A stretch of DNA of 64,000 nucleotides from Euglena gracilis (GCA_039621445.1 CP154955.1:13281000-13344999); one strand, 5' to 3'; positions 25,462 through 36,556 are shown, counted from the stretch's first letter. The notes: a model not told the origin generated them from the sequence alone. A program made the numbers and translations.

Positions 25462-25925
25462 CAGGGGATTTCTTAAGGACCCCCCCCCCCCGGGGGGGTC
25501 CAGCCTCCGGCTGAAAAAAGGCTGCTGGCTGGAAACGAGCTGCTGGCTGGACCCCCCAGGATAGGGGGGGAAAGGGGGGTCCGGGGCTGGGGGCTGGGCT
25601 GGGCGGGGTCACTGAAAAACAAAAATTTTCTAACACATTTTTGCCATTAGAACCAGGCTGGAAAATGAAGGGATGGGTGCGTTGGGCAGCCTGGTGGGCT
25701 GGCCAGCCTGCGGCCGGCTGACCCGGCCTTCACCCGGCTGGCCCGGCCTTCGCCCGGCTGGCCCGGCCTCCAGCCGGGCTGGACCCCCCACTTCATTTCA
25801 CTCAACCCCCCGGGGTGATGGGGGCTCCCAGCCCGAATTTGGGCTGCTGGCTGGATTTGAGCTGCTGGCTGGCTGGACCCCCCCCCCGGTGGGCTAGGGT
25901 CCCCTCCGGCTTAAGAAATCCCCTG
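25462..25925. mobile_element. hAT-type MITE (464 bp)
   Basis: The ends are CAGGGGATTTCTTAAGGACC and, inverted, CAGGGGATTTCTTAAGCCGG. The flanks are a perfect 8-bp duplication, TTCCCAAC. The interior carries GGCTGCTGGCTGG and CCGGCTGGCCCGGCC repeats in opposing arms. Confidence 0.9.
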
Positions 25926-26213
25926 TTCCCAACCCAAGTGGGGGGGAGGGGGGTGCCTTGCGCAATGGGGTGCCTGCCCATAGCACAAAGCACCTCCCTC
26001 CCAGGGGGGGGTCAGTTTCGGACCCCGGTGATTGCTGACCAAGCCGTTCTTCCTTTGAAAACGGCCACCTTCGGGCCCCAGGTGCCTTCGGCGCCGGGGG
26101 GTGTGCTATAGCACTACCCGTCCCAAACCACCCCCCCCCCAGGTCGAAAGTGCCCAACCCCACATGGCAGTCGCCAGGGAGGGGCTTGCTTAAAAGAGAA
26201 GCCTGGTTCCGAC

Positions 26214-26330
26214 CGTGAGGGTTGGGCGGTGCACGGCCAGGACGTCCGGGTGGGTATTGAGCACCTTCGGGTACCGCGGATGGTTGAGTCGGGTGGAGGC
26301 CCCCTTGCCGCCAACAACACGTGCAGCGCG
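26214..26330 (-). CDS. Candidate exon of the glycosyltransferase-like gene
   Basis: The exon starts GTCGCAG|CGCGCT and ends CTCACG|GTCGGA, both in phase 0. It encodes 39 residues, including LNHPRYPKVLNTHPDVLAVH. His-rich C-terminal segments occur in several GT-A enzymes, but I cannot place this one firmly. A long tandem repeat (26436-26812) lies just upstream. Confidence 0.5.
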
Positions 26331-26435
26331 CTGCGACTGAACCCCCGCGTGCCGTGTTGCCAGACGGTGCCGGGGGTTGGGGCAGATGCCGCCGAAGGCT
26401 GGCCAGAGATCACTCAGGGGGAGGATGTATTGGAG

Positions 26436-26812
26436 GCCCTCGGAAAACTGCGGGAAAATTGCAGAATAATTGCGGAACAATTGCGGAACAATTGCGGGAA
26501 AACTGCGGGAAAACTGCGGGGAAACTGCGGGGAAACTGCGGGGAAATCGTGGAATAGTTGCGAAAAATTGCGGGAGAATTGCGGGAAAGCTGCAGGAAAA
26601 CTGCGGGAAAACTGCGGGGAAACTGCGGGGAAACTGCGGGGAAACTGTGGGGAAATCGTGGAATAGTTGCGAAAAATTGCGGAAAATTGCGGGAAAGCTG
26701 CAGGAAAGCTGTGGGAAAACTGCGGGAACACTGCGGGAAAACTGCAGGGAAATCGCAGAATATTTGCGGGAAATTTGCGGGAAAACTGCGAGAAAACTGC
26801 AGGAAAATGCAG
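26436..26812. repeat. Tandem array of GAAAACTGCGG-like units
   Basis: Roughly 11-14 bp units such as GGGAAAACTGCGGGGAAACT form two or three higher-order blocks that each include AATCGTGGAATAGTTGCGAA. It is just upstream (minus strand) of a candidate exon. Confidence 0.9.
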
Positions 26813-26829
26813 ATATCAATTCCCCCCTG

Positions 26830-28040
26830 CACACACCACTTGCAGCAGACTGTGGGGGCAGGGACCCAAATTCTCTTCCTGGCCACAGTTCTGCACTGCA
26901 TCAATGCGGGTCCTCCTTCCTGGATGGTGTTCCAGGACACGCACATGCCGGCTTTTGCGAGGGGATCATATAAAGCAGGTAAAATAAATATATATAACTC
27001 AATATACGCCTTAAAAAAATTCAAACCCCTTAAAAAAAAAATGCCAAAATGCCGTAAAAAACCTTGAATTTTGAGCAAAAAACAAAGTCAGAAAATCTTG
27101 GCAAAAAAAGCCAACTCCCGGGGGAAAATGATTTCTGGCATCGTGGAACGCTGTCTATCCACCGAAAACTCAAAACAATCTGTTCTCTATTTTTTTTTTA
27201 ACCTGAACCAGCGTTGTTTCGATGCCCAGATGGCTCTTTACCGCCCTTGGAAAATGTACACCTAAAAAAATGTAAAAATTCTGAAAATGAAACTGCCTTA
27301 AAAAAAAAAACACCTGAAAAAACCATAAAAACCATAAAAAACCTTCAATTTTTTTGAAAAATTCTGCCTTAAAAAACAACAATGCCTGATACAAAAGGAA
27401 GGGGGGAAAATGCACGACACTTCTGCAAGGGTGCCGCGTTGATCTGCCCGCCAGAGATGCCAATCCTTCACAGCATGCTACAGCCATTTTTTTTGTCCCA
27501 AGACCACAAGTGCCAGTGTCTGGGGGGGGGGGGAGGGCACGACCCAGCAAAAGGAAACAGACAGTCAAGCTGGGTGCAGTTCATTTTGCCCAGCAGCTCC
27601 CGAAATCTGGTGGGAGTTTCTGGTCATCACAATTTTCACCGAATTGTGGTGGTCGTGGTAACGACGACTTTGACCCTCTGCCAGCCCACTGCCCCCCATC
27701 AGTCCCTCTTCCAAGCCCTGTATTCAAATTTTGACTCGGATTTTAGTCGAATTTTAGTGAAGAGAGTCCAAATTCCACATCAATTTCGCTTCTTTCACAT
27801 GAAAAATAGTCCAATGGTTGGATGGACTAAAGCAGTAAAAAAATTTTTTTTGGACAACAGCCCTCTGTTGACAAGGTGGTGCGTGAAATGAGAAAGGTTC
27901 TTCGCTTCGAATCAACCTTTTCGAAGAATGGGTCTTCAAAAACCAAGGCCAACACCAGAACCCAGGGTTTCGCGGGATGGCAGCCCATTATGTTTTCTCC
28001 ATTTATGGTCTTGTGAATCGGCACCAGTAGCAGGTTGATT
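26830..28040. other. Intron DNA without a recognised exon
   Basis: At 26.99-27.38 kb there are A-run words (CCTTAAAAAAA, AAACCATAAAAA) at both ends of a possible decayed inverted element. No coding segment is recognised. Confidence 0.45.
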
Positions 28041-28048
28041 GTAATTAC

Positions 28049-28242
28049 TTCGCTGATGGTGCCAGAGGTAATTCCCCATAATATCGAACTGCGAGTACAC
28101 CTTCTTCGTGTTGCAAATGTCCGCAAACGCCGCCTCGAACGTGGTCTTGTTCAGGGTGGTGCGGACGTGCTCCCGGATCCTGGGGAAGTCCGCCCGCCGC
28201 ACGATGAACGGGAACGTGAAGTCCACCATGAAGTCCGTGGCC
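28049..28242 (-). CDS. Exon of the glycosyltransferase-like gene (core)
   Basis: The frame reads TDFMVDFTFPFIVRRADFPR, then IREHVRTTLNKTTFEAAF, then VYSQFDIMGNYLWHHQR. It ends CAGCGAA|GTAATT, a good donor. The Phe-Pro-Phe strand, helix and SQFD segment look like the second half of a GT-A catalytic domain. An AG acceptor also exists at 28252 but gives a phase clash with the 29.1-kb exon. Confidence 0.8.
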
Positions 28243-29080
28243 ACAGCACCGCTGTTTGTGGCGCCATATGCACCGAGTGGGAGAGCCCCCTCATTTCACA
28301 TTTACAAAGATGCCAAGGATCCCGATAAATTTTGCATAGATTCATTCACACCGGCTTCACACCAAAAAGCCAACAACCCTACACTTCACGAAAATTCATT
28401 CACACCCCGATATCCTCGATAAAAGTCGATAGAACTGATATCGGTATTTTTGTGATTTGGAGAATCCCAAAATCGCCCAAAAAAAACAAGAAAAAAGCAC
28501 GTTACCCCCAATAAAGTCGATATTTCACAATATTTTTTGTCCGATAAATTGAAGATTTTCGATAAACCCGATATGGGACGATATCCAATATCCACCCTTA
28601 AAGCTGCCATGAACTCTCCCCATCGAACCTGGGAGAAACAAAAAGGTAACCACTTCCCATTTGCTGAAATTTGACTCACCGCAAATGAGAGGCCGGTTGT
28701 GAAAGGCAGGGAAACCAGATTTGCTTCGCAATTGCCCATCAGAGGAGCTGTTTGTGGGCCAATGCAACTCCATCGAGGATCAAGAAATCAAGAAGGCATT
28801 TCCTGCCCTGGAGTATCCGGGGACTAAGCTATCGTTATTTCTGGACCCCCCCAATGGGGGTCCAGTCAGGCAGGCTGGACCCGGGGGGGGGGGGGGGGGG
28901 GCAGGCGGAAAAAATCCCTGTTTGCGGCTCATTTGCCACCCTCAAACAAGAAAACGTGGCTTCGAGAATGCAACAGGGTAAAAGCGAACGGAGGGTTTCA
29001 AAGCAACGCCCCTCCTTTCGGAGGTCCCTCTGGCCCTCTGGCCCACCCCATCGCGGCCCGGGGGCCGCGGCGCCGTGGCT
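28243..29080 (-). other. Intron flanked by an in-phase direct repeat
   Basis: The exon sides share ccgtggct (29073-29080) and ccgtggcc (28235-28242) on the plus strand, which read GCC-ACG-G in the same codon phase on the minus strand. GT-AG choices nearby give incompatible phases. Joining within the repeat keeps the frame. CTG precedes the downstream repeat, at the position known for euglenid nonconventional introns. Confidence 0.5.
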
Positions 29081-29158
29081 GCGACGGCCTCGGCCCCGAT
29101 GGCGTACGGGGTGGCGGGTTGCCACTCGGTGCAGCAGCCGTTGGCAGCAGGACACTGC
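29080..29158 (-). CDS. Exon of the glycosyltransferase-like gene
   Basis: A CGGCAG| acceptor is followed by a frame reading NGCCTEWQPATPYAIGAEAV. A Trp/Pro-rich segment then AIGAE is expected between the DxD strand and the FPFIVRR segment. Visible GT donors downstream do not match the next exon's phase. A direct repeat shared with that exon (ccgtggct/ccgtggcc on the plus strand) does. Confidence 0.6.
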
Positions 29159-30614
29159 CTGCCGGGGGGGGGGGGGGTTGGCCAGGCAGCGAGTGGCCTA
29201 ACCCCGGGTTCGAGTACCCCCCTTGTCCAAAACACGCCAATGTTCAGGGAATGTGGTGTTGGAAAAGGGGGGGGGGTCAACGCATAGCGAGCCAACGCCA
29301 TTGCTATTCAAACGAATAACCTCAAATAGTGTTCTGGAAAAGACACAGGGGGGGGGGGGGTGAAGACACGGTGTGTTTTGAACAAGGGGAGGGGGTGCTG
29401 GTGTCAGCTTTCGATCTGCTAAGCGGTTGATTCGAAGCGAAGAACCTGAACCACTTTTCCCGCCCCATTTTCTCAACAGAGGATAACTTTTTCGTCACAT
29501 TCCTAGGGACAGGTCCATCAGTTGCAGGGTCGAAGGACAGATCTCCGTGAAAAGAGAACAATTTCCCAGGAAGGATCTCTCATAGAACTCATTTTGATTT
29601 CTCTGAGCGATAGAGGAAAATGTTGCTGTGTGCAGGAATTTTTTGACTTCCAACCATGCTTTGTGAGGTACCACACCCTAGATTTAACACCAAGAATGCT
29701 TGTTTTGGTTGGGTGAATATTTTTTTTTTCAGTTGAAGAGCCAACTCTGGGCCAATCACTTGTACTGTTAACTTGAAAGCTTCATTTCTGGTTGGTTCCT
29801 CTGTGTCACTTCAACTGTGTGAGCGGCTGCCCGCAAAACTGCAACAATCGAACATTGCATTTGAAGTGAAGTTGAAGTTCCCGGACGCTGACAACTAATT
29901 GTTGGTAATTGACGGGGCCATTGTGCCAATAGTGATTGTACCCGCACGCAACATGGACCTTTCTCCAATTCGCAATTGGTGGTACCGTTGCGTTCAACGA
30001 AACCGTCGACTGCAACTCCCATTGATGAACATCATATTCCGCATTGATGCATGATGAAAGTTCAAAGTTTGCAGCTTTCTTGCGCCATGGGGAGGTGGGG
30101 CCCCCAAATCCGATCGTCTCCAGCCGGCTTCCCTGGGAGGGGGGGGAATTAGGCATAGATAAAATTGGGTCGGACAAAATTGGATGGACGCGAATTGCCA
30201 AAATATTTCCGAACCATTTTAAACATTCCGCCGCGGGGGGGGGGGCACGGTCTGGGAAAATACAGGTGCCTCAGGCACTGGAGAGAGGCCAATTTCCAAA
30301 GGGTGCCCAAATATTTCCGTGATTTTAAGAAAATTGCCCATTGCTTCCCCCCTGGAAGTAGCGGAATGGCCACGTTGCATTAAGTGCGAGCTTTTGTCGC
30401 CTCAGACCATGCAAATGCCATCCATTTGAAGCGATATGAAGTGGCTGCGATGGTTTATTCAATGCGGCAAAGAGCTCAATGGTCGGACAGACAAAAAGCC
30501 TCAAAAAAACACATCTTTTAAGACAATAGAAGAGGACAATAGGAGACCCACAAGAAGAGAGGGGGAGCTTGAAGGAGCAGGCCAAATGCATGTCAGCCTT
30601 TGGGCAGAATCCTG

Positions 30615-30747
30615 TGAAATGCCCATAATCTTGGGCTTCACTTGCCCTTCATCAAAGTCAAAGAGGTCCTCAACCATAACTGGCGTAGTAAAAATGGCAT
30701 CTGTATCGAAAATACCAATAAATTCAGCATCGGTGAGGTTATCGATG
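30615..30747 (-). CDS. DxD exon of the glycosyltransferase-like gene
   Basis: The exon encodes NLTDAEFIGIFDTDAIFTTP then VMVEDLFDFDEGQ. Asp-Thr-Asp after a hydrophobic strand is the probable metal and nucleotide-sugar site. An in-frame TGA lies about 15 nt upstream and no AG occurs between it and the conserved sequence, so the 5' boundary cannot be a conventional acceptor. A GT donor exists at GGGCAA|GTGAAG (30641). However, coding-like sequence continues to about 30615, so the 3' end is uncertain. Confidence 0.75.
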
Positions 30748-31020
30748 CAGGGATCATTCATTCATGAGAGAAATGGAATATTGTGCGAAAAGATACCAAA
30801 AAAATACGTGTTTCGGCATCCCTTTCTGCAACGTCATTTCATGGATGAAAGCCAGAGCATCGTACGGCAGTGCAGCCCAACAGGCATTCCTTGCTCACAC
30901 TCCTTGTCACCGAAGAACGTTTTTTTTCCGTTTTTTCAAAATCAATTTCAACACAAAAACATCGCATTCACACAATCACTGTTCCATGAGGGTGAAAATG
31001 GACTAATGGAATCAACCCTG
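30748..31020. mobile_element. 273-bp CAGGG...CCCTG insertion acting as a nonconventional intron
   Basis: It lies between two conserved exons of the glycosyltransferase-like gene. On the plus strand it begins CAGGGATCATTCATTCATGA and ends inverted as CAGGGTTGATTCCATTAG, so the ends are imperfect TIRs of about 15 bp. There is no AG acceptor at the exon border and an in-frame TGA lies just inside. Removal of about this segment joins the exons in frame. No clean 8-bp duplication is visible. Confidence 0.6.
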
Positions 31021-31115
31021 TCAGCATAGAAGTTGGAATACATTTGACGGGCATATCCAATGCGGCGAAACTTGTCGCACAGTGTCCCGGGAGGCGGCAT
31101 GTCTTCGTAGACCAC
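31021..31115 (-). CDS. Exon of the glycosyltransferase-like gene
   Basis: The exon begins after CCCCAAG| and reads VVYEDMPPPGTLCDKFRRIG, then YARQMYSNFYAD. The Pro-rich loop and aromatic helix fit directly before the DxD exon. Its 3' boundary is not an ordinary GT site in a compatible phase. The flank reads GCTGA followed by CAGGG, the end of a 273-bp element described below. Confidence 0.75.
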
Positions 31116-31321
31116 CTTGGGGAAGGGCAAATCAGACGCTTCCAGCGAGAATTCCTTTCAAACACATTGGAAACCACATTGTTGACCCAGGTTTCTGTCC
31201 CACGGCACGTGGACCCAGTGACGCAAAAACAGTCTCTTTGCCAAACGGTTGGCCAGGAAGCAACCACATGAAAGCCCCCCAAAGCGGGACACAGCGTGTG
31301 CGGCCCGCCGGGGGCCCCGAC

Positions 31322-31457
31322 AAGGGATTGCGGGGAGGGCCTGCGCGGGAGCAGGGCCAGCACGGCGCCGAAGCGGCGGTCGTTCACGTCCTCCGCGTCG
31401 AGCACGACGAGCAGGTCCGCCGTCGCCCACGCCCGGGGCCGCCGCCAGGGCCGCGCC
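31322..31457 (-). CDS. Exon of the glycosyltransferase-like gene (acidic strand)
   Basis: The exon follows GGAGAG| and ends TCCCTT|GTCGGG in phase 0. It encodes ATADLLVVLDAEDVNDRRFG and then a helix. A hydrophobic strand ending in acidic residues is typical of a Rossmann-like nucleotide-binding half of a GT-A fold. GC content is far above the flanks. Confidence 0.7.
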
Positions 31458-31539
31458 CTCTCCGGCACACCGGCCCCGGGAGGACAACAACGGGGCTTTA
31501 TTGGCTCTGCCGTCGTTGCGCTCTGCTGCCAGGGACTTC

Positions 31540-32960
31540 ACAAGGACCACCCCTCCCCCGTGGGCGGTCCAGCCGGCCGACTGGAAAGAGGTCTGGCTGG
31601 CTGGGCCCCGGGGGGGGGGGGGGGGGTAAGAAATTCCCTGTCTGCTGCTCAGACAGGCACCTCAAACAAGAAAACGAGAGTGCAACAGGATGAAGGCGAA
31701 GGAAGTGTTTCAAAACAACGCCCTTCCCTGAGCTCCCTTGCCGTGCTCTGAGGGGCGGCAGCCTGTGCTTTTCCATAAATGACTCAAAATGGTTTCAAAA
31801 TCGCCCAAAGTTTGGCAAATTCATTCTTTTGCAGTATTCAGGCTGCGGAACTCATTTCTTTCAAAAAAAATTATATAGTGCTGGTCTGCCTTGGTCCTTA
31901 AATATTCGGAAAATGAACACACCTGGCATGACTGACACCACCTAAATCAAAGACACATGACAAATATATGATCAGTTCAATGGTGACAACCAAAAAAGCA
32001 AACAAACAAACTGAAAACAAAACAGCAGAAAAAAAACAAAAACAGGAAAAGGTGTGCACGTATATGGAAACGGCAAACAAAAGAAAAATGCAAGAAACAG
32101 GCCATTGGTTCATGCACGTGTTGCTCCTCAGCCAGGGGGGGATGAAACGCAACATGGACCAAAATAGCGATGCAAAAACACGCAAATAAACGCCAAAAAA
32201 AACGCCAAAAAAAAGCATTTGCGTTTTTTCCCCTGCCTCAGCAACACAGAAAACAGGTGGCCATTGCAAACGTTGGCTGTTGCACATTTGGGCTGCTGTC
32301 AAGCAATTCGAAATGTGTAACAGGGACATTGGAATGTTAATCAAGGCATGTGAAGGAAGAAACAGCAAATCCAGTGTTGAAATGACTAATGAGACTCTGA
32401 AGGTCCGATTTCTGCTTTTCGGAAACGGGGAACAGACCCCCCTGGGGGGTCCAGGGTTCCCCCAACTGTAAAAAAAAAATTCCTCCGGCACAGCGTGCCG
32501 AGGTGGAAATGACGCTGAATATATTTTTGCGGTTGATTTTGTTCCAAAGAATCAAAAAAAATGGCTAAAATGGAAATTTTTGGCAAGTTTTATGGGTCCA
32601 GAAATTTTTCATGGCGCGCCATTCACTGGGGGAAAAAATCCACTAGCTAGCCCTGCTAGCAGACCCCCCCCAAGGAGAGGAGGGTCCACCAGGATTCCCA
32701 CTGGCCAAATTTGGAAAAGCTGTAGTCCAGCCCCCCCCCCCCAGTGGGGGAGTGGTGTGGACCCTTAAGCAATATCCTGATGGGGAGAGTGTTGCGTGAG
32801 CTTGGGTCACTCTGAAAAAGGCAAAAAGCCTTCTGTTGCTTGGCGCTGTGTGCTGGCTTGAGAAAATGAAGCCTCCAGCTGGGAATTATTTCAGGACCCT
32901 GGGGGCATCAGCAGGCCGGCTGAAAAACTCCCGGGGGAGACCGGTCAAGTAATAGAATGC
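31540..32960. other. Intron with C/G-run element fragments
   Basis: G-run fragments of the GGTCCAGCCGG type occur at 31.55-31.64, 32.43-32.47 and 32.64-32.78 kb, the last ending CTTAAGCAATATCCTG. No exon is recognised between the 31.4- and 33.0-kb exons. Confidence 0.5.
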
Positions 32961-32970
32961 TGGATTTTAC

Positions 32971-33065
32971 AGCCCTGGGTAGAAGAGGTAATAACTGGGC
33001 AGGAACAGCCGCCACATTTCACTGGCAGCGTTGTGGTACGTGCGAACCATGAGGCTGAATGTCAG
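32971..33065 (-). CDS. Exon of the glycosyltransferase-like gene
   Basis: The acceptor is TTTTGGCAG| and the donor GGGCT|GTAAAA. The frame includes MVRTYHNAASEMWRLFLPSY followed by YLFYPG. Its two leftover bases and the single leading base of the 31.4-kb exon form a Leu codon, so the pair is phase-consistent. An alternative start farther upstream is open, but its acceptor is weaker. Confidence 0.65.
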
Positions 33066-33557
33066 CTGCCAAAAGCGCCATGGAACCAGCGAAACCCCAG
33101 TCATGATTTTCACACCACGTTGTTCCTTTCTTCCACCCCAACAAAAATAAATCATTACAGACCGCAGATGGAAAGATGAGCGGGCGGACAGAGAGTGTTT
33201 CGGACAGGAAAGCATGGCAACGGGCAAGTCGACGTTTGATTAGCCGATGAGTTGGCACGTAGTGTTTGTCTACTAGTTCCTTTCTCCCTAAACTCTTTCA
33301 TGGTCGACTGGGCAGCTGCTTCTTGCATATTTAAAATGGAAGCAGATGGTGGCATTGCAACCAGAAGCAGTCAAAAACAATTTTCTGGATCCCTCTCATA
33401 CATCTGCAAGCATAATTTGTCCGTTGGTGTGTATATGTGGATATTGAAAAGCACATTTTTGAATGCACTCACTTATGGGGCATGTGCAATCACCAAACCT
33501 GGGGGAGGAGAAAAGCAAGTGAATTTTTGCATTCCTCATAAAAGCCTATTTTTGCAC

Positions 33558-33620
33558 CTCGGTTGAACAGACGAAATAGCCTACAATGCCCAACTCCACA
33601 TCCAGGACATCCAGGACGTC
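33558..33620 (-). CDS. Exon of the glycosyltransferase-like gene
   Basis: The exon starts GCACAG|GACGTC and ends ACCGAG|GTGCAA, with phase 0 at both ends. It encodes VLDVELGIVGYFVCSTE, a hydrophobic beta-strand-like segment. It joins in frame to the aromatic-rich exon at 33.0 kb. Confidence 0.5.
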
Positions 33621-33971
33621 CTGTGCTCTGTTAAAAAAAAACATTTTGACCACCCTCAACTTGTGAAAACAAAATAATATTTCAAAATACTAAACTCTTT
33701 TGAAATCTGGCGTGTGAGAACCATTGCCGCCCTTGTTTGGATATGAAGCACCGCCACAATGAAGCAAGTGTGAGAGAAAGAGAGTGACACAAACAGCAAA
33801 TCTCATTTTGCATCCGCCCTGAAAGAGAGAGGACACGGACGGAAAGGGGGTTGGACAGAAGTTGATAGAACCCGCAGAGGCATGGTATGAATTGTTTGAT
33901 CAATTGGGGTCAAAACTGGGAGGTTTCCTGTGAGGTATGCTGTTGCTGGCAATCTCACACATCATTTCGAC

Positions 33972-34159
33972 TAACCCCCCCCCAAATAACGCCCCCCCCC
34001 TCGGGGGCCGATTTCGATTTCGCCCAAATAACACTCCCCCCCCCCCTGTTTTCTTTTGGTTTTCCAAGTAAAAATATCACCCTCCAAATAACACACACCC
34101 CTGGGGCCCCAGTTCGGGTGCCCAAATAACACACCGGGGGGGTATTATTTGGGGGGTTA
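33972..34159. mobile_element. C-run/G-run TIR element (188 bp)
   Basis: The ends are TAACCCCCCCCCAAATAAC and, inverted, TAACCCCCCAAATAATACC. Here the repeated word is AAATAACNCCCC instead of ACTTATAACCCC. It lies between two candidate exons of the glycosyltransferase-like gene. Confidence 0.7.
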
Positions 34160-34182
34160 ATATATGCCGTTTCGCCTTAAAC

Positions 34183-34233
34183 ATGCGATGACGGACGAGG
34201 CCAGATTTTGTCCACAGAGTTGTACGGGGAGGC
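34183..34233 (-). CDS. Candidate exon of the glycosyltransferase-like gene
   Basis: A 51-nt segment between AACCAG| and CGCAT|GTTTAA encodes ASPYNSVDKIWPRPSSH in phase 0, matching the next exon. A C-run TIR element ends only about 25 bp downstream on this strand. The call rests on splice signals and phase only. Confidence 0.4.
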
Positions 34234-34641
34234 CTGGTTGCTGGGGCCTTTTCATCCATGCACAGAATGGGGGTCAACCCCACCCCACCACAGCACTGTG
34301 GAGGGAAAGATTCTTTTGGATCTGGAGGATCGGACCCACCCATCCACCAGGATGGGGGAGGGGGAGGAGGGAGGCTCCCCACCCACCGGTCTATGGGATC
34401 CCCTTTCAGCCCGGGGTGTGCAGGTGTCCAGGTGATCTGGCCAAATAAGATACCTTTGCAATGGCAGCCACCCTGCTGTAGCTTGCCTGAAAGAAGCAAG
34501 CATTCCCGAAGCTCAGCAAGGCATTCTTCATTCCAGGTACACTTTTTTGTATTCTGCTTGGTTTTCTGGGGGGAGTTTTGGCATAAAGCCTTGCCTGTGG
34601 AATTTTTTCCTGACCCAAAAGTGGTGCACTGTCACGTGTAC

Positions 34642-34796
34642 TTGGCAGAGCACCCCAGCGGTCCTCCAACCCACGCGCCAGCACAAGCAGTTTCAAAGAC
34701 GCGCAGTGGGTGTTCTCTATAGGCTGCCGAGCCGCTGGAGGAGAGAGCGGCGCCAGTAGTGTGGCGGAGGCGGAACGCCTCCAAGGGAGGGTTGGG
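34642..34796 (-). CDS. Candidate exon of the glycosyltransferase-like gene
   Basis: A CCGCAG acceptor opens a 51-residue frame that includes SSSGSAAYREHPLRVFETAC and ends near GCCAA|GTACAC. GC content is high compared with the AT-rich flanks. It has no recognised motif, and its phase to the next exon is not resolved. It could be the N-terminal region or belong to another transcript. Confidence 0.4.
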
Positions 34797-34964
34797 CTGC
34801 GGAACGGCACAGCGATGCAGGCGACAGAGACGGGGAGAGGCCCCAGAATGGACCAGGCTCCGGCTGACAGGTAACGATGCCTTTTGCGCGCTGCGTTGCG
34901 GTGTCAACCCTTGCCCGAGGGATCAAGAGGGTTCAGTATCAAACGACCAAAAGAGTCGTTTTGA

Positions 34965-35230
34965 AGGAAAAAACTGTATATATTTTTAGTTGCATCATAT
35001 TTTTCAGTGTACATTTAGTGTATATATGTGTATATAAGTGTACATGTATTTCAAGTGTATTATATATCTTAGTGTACATTTAGTGTAAATATATAAAAGT
35101 GCATGTATATTTTTAATTGTATTGTGTATTTTAGTGAAAATCTAGTGTATATATAACAGTGTGTATTTTTTAAGTGAAATATCTATTTTAGTGTATATGT
35201 AGTGTATATGTAAGTGTGTATTTTTGTGGC
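34965..35230. repeat. Degenerate TAGTGTATAT minisatellite
   Basis: Repeated TTTTAGTGTACATTTAGTGTATAT-like units occur in AT-rich DNA upstream of the glycosyltransferase-like gene. Confidence 0.75.
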
Positions 35231-35299
35231 TCCTCACTTGGTTGCTCAAACTCTGTTGACTCATCACCTTCCAACAGGTGCTCTTTTTTGGCGGTGGTG

Positions 35300-35392
35300 C
35301 TTTGCCTGGAATGCCAAGTTCCTTTAACAACTGATGGAAGCACCACTTCTGGGTCGGAAACCGAAAATTCCACAAGCAAGGGTTCTTTGACA
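35300..35392. repeat. Dispersed 95-bp repeat, copy 1
   Basis: It contains GGAATGCCAAGTTCCTTTAA and GAAGCACCACTTCTGGGTC. It is closely matched by 43287-43370 (same strand) and partly by 34572-34615 (opposite strand). Confidence 0.75.
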
Positions 35393-35642
35393 CCCCCCCC
35401 CCACCCGGCAAACTCAGCAGAACACAAAAAAACCATCTGCAATGAACCCTTAGAACGACCTATCTTAACGCATTTTGGTTTTTCTGTAACTTGCATATTT
35501 TTAAACATCTGAAGCTCCTTTTTTAAAATTGCTTTTGTTTGGAGCACATCAAATAAGATTTTTTACATTTTCGGTCATTTATTGTTTATTTCGTGACTCG
35601 ATAAAACATCATAAAAATAAAAATCTCCTCAAAAAAAAACGG

Positions 35643-35884
35643 TAAACCCTCCTCCCCACCTATAACCCCCCCGGGGTTATAGGATCCAGTTCGATGGTCG
35701 GCCCCCGGAGAGGGGGTTACAAGTGGGGGGTGGGTTATAGGTCCCCTTTGTTTTGCCTTTGTTTGCCCTACATTGGGGGGGGTTATAGGTCCCGGTTTGG
35801 TGGTTGGTCCCAGGAGGGGGGGGTTATAGGTATAAGATGGGGGGTGGTTATAGGATGGGGGGGGTTATAGGTTGGGGGGGTTTT
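35643..35884. mobile_element. C-run/G-run TIR element (about 240 bp)
   Basis: The left end is TAAACCCTCCTCCCCACCTA, and the right end inverts to AAAACCCCCCCAACCTATAA. The internal word CCTATAACCCCCC recurs at least six times across both arms. Confidence 0.65.
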
Positions 35885-36251
35885 CGCTCTTTGAAAAACA
35901 TGTGAGACGATGTCATGCGTACTCACTCAGGAAGCATCCCACACCACACAAAAAAGCATTTCCTCACAAAGGGTTCTGGCAATGAATTAGCATCTCACTC
36001 GACCAACATCAAATACGCAGCTAATAGGGAAAAATGAAGGGAATAAACAGGGGAAAATCTGGTAATCTTTTTTCTTTGAGTTCTGGTATTTTGTTAGGCT
36101 CAAAGTGATGGAAAAAGTCATCAGCGAAAGGTTGTTTGGAACCTCCCCTTGCAGGAGATGCCACTGTTCAGGTCGGTGGACACTCCCAACTAAACACTGG
36201 GATGGTCAACGTGGCGATTACCAGCCTGGTACAAAACTCCAGACCATACTG

Positions 36252-36556
36252 TTGCTTATCGACCCCCGGGGGGTGGAGAGGGTCACTTTCCACGCTGAAA
36301 ACCAGTCAGTCACTTTTTCCCCAAAAAAAGTCAGTCACTTTATCCCGGGGGGGGGGGGTCGGCCACTCTTGAATGCGCTTGTGTTGGCAAAGGCACCATA
36401 CAAAAATATTCCAAAAAAATTTCTGGTGCCTTCGGTGTCAGGCCAGCCACTTTTCATTTTCGGACCTACCCCACCCCCTGGAGGGGGAGGGTCGTGGCCA
36501 GAAAACCAGTCAGTCACTCTGAACTAGCCAGTCAACCCCCGCCTGAAGTTAAGCAA
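36252..36556. mobile_element. Decayed copy of the TTGCTTA MITE family
   Basis: It starts TTGCTTATCGACCCCCGGGG and ends TTAAGCAA. The interior has CAGTCAGTCACTTT twice and the central hairpin GGTGCCTTCGGTGTC. Duplications are not clear. Confidence 0.6.

Noticed and set aside
26190-27078. Phe/Pro/Ser repeat proteins on the minus strand
   Set aside because: They are translations of the GAAAACTGCGG tandem array. Only the short exon at 26214-26330 has non-repeat coding character.
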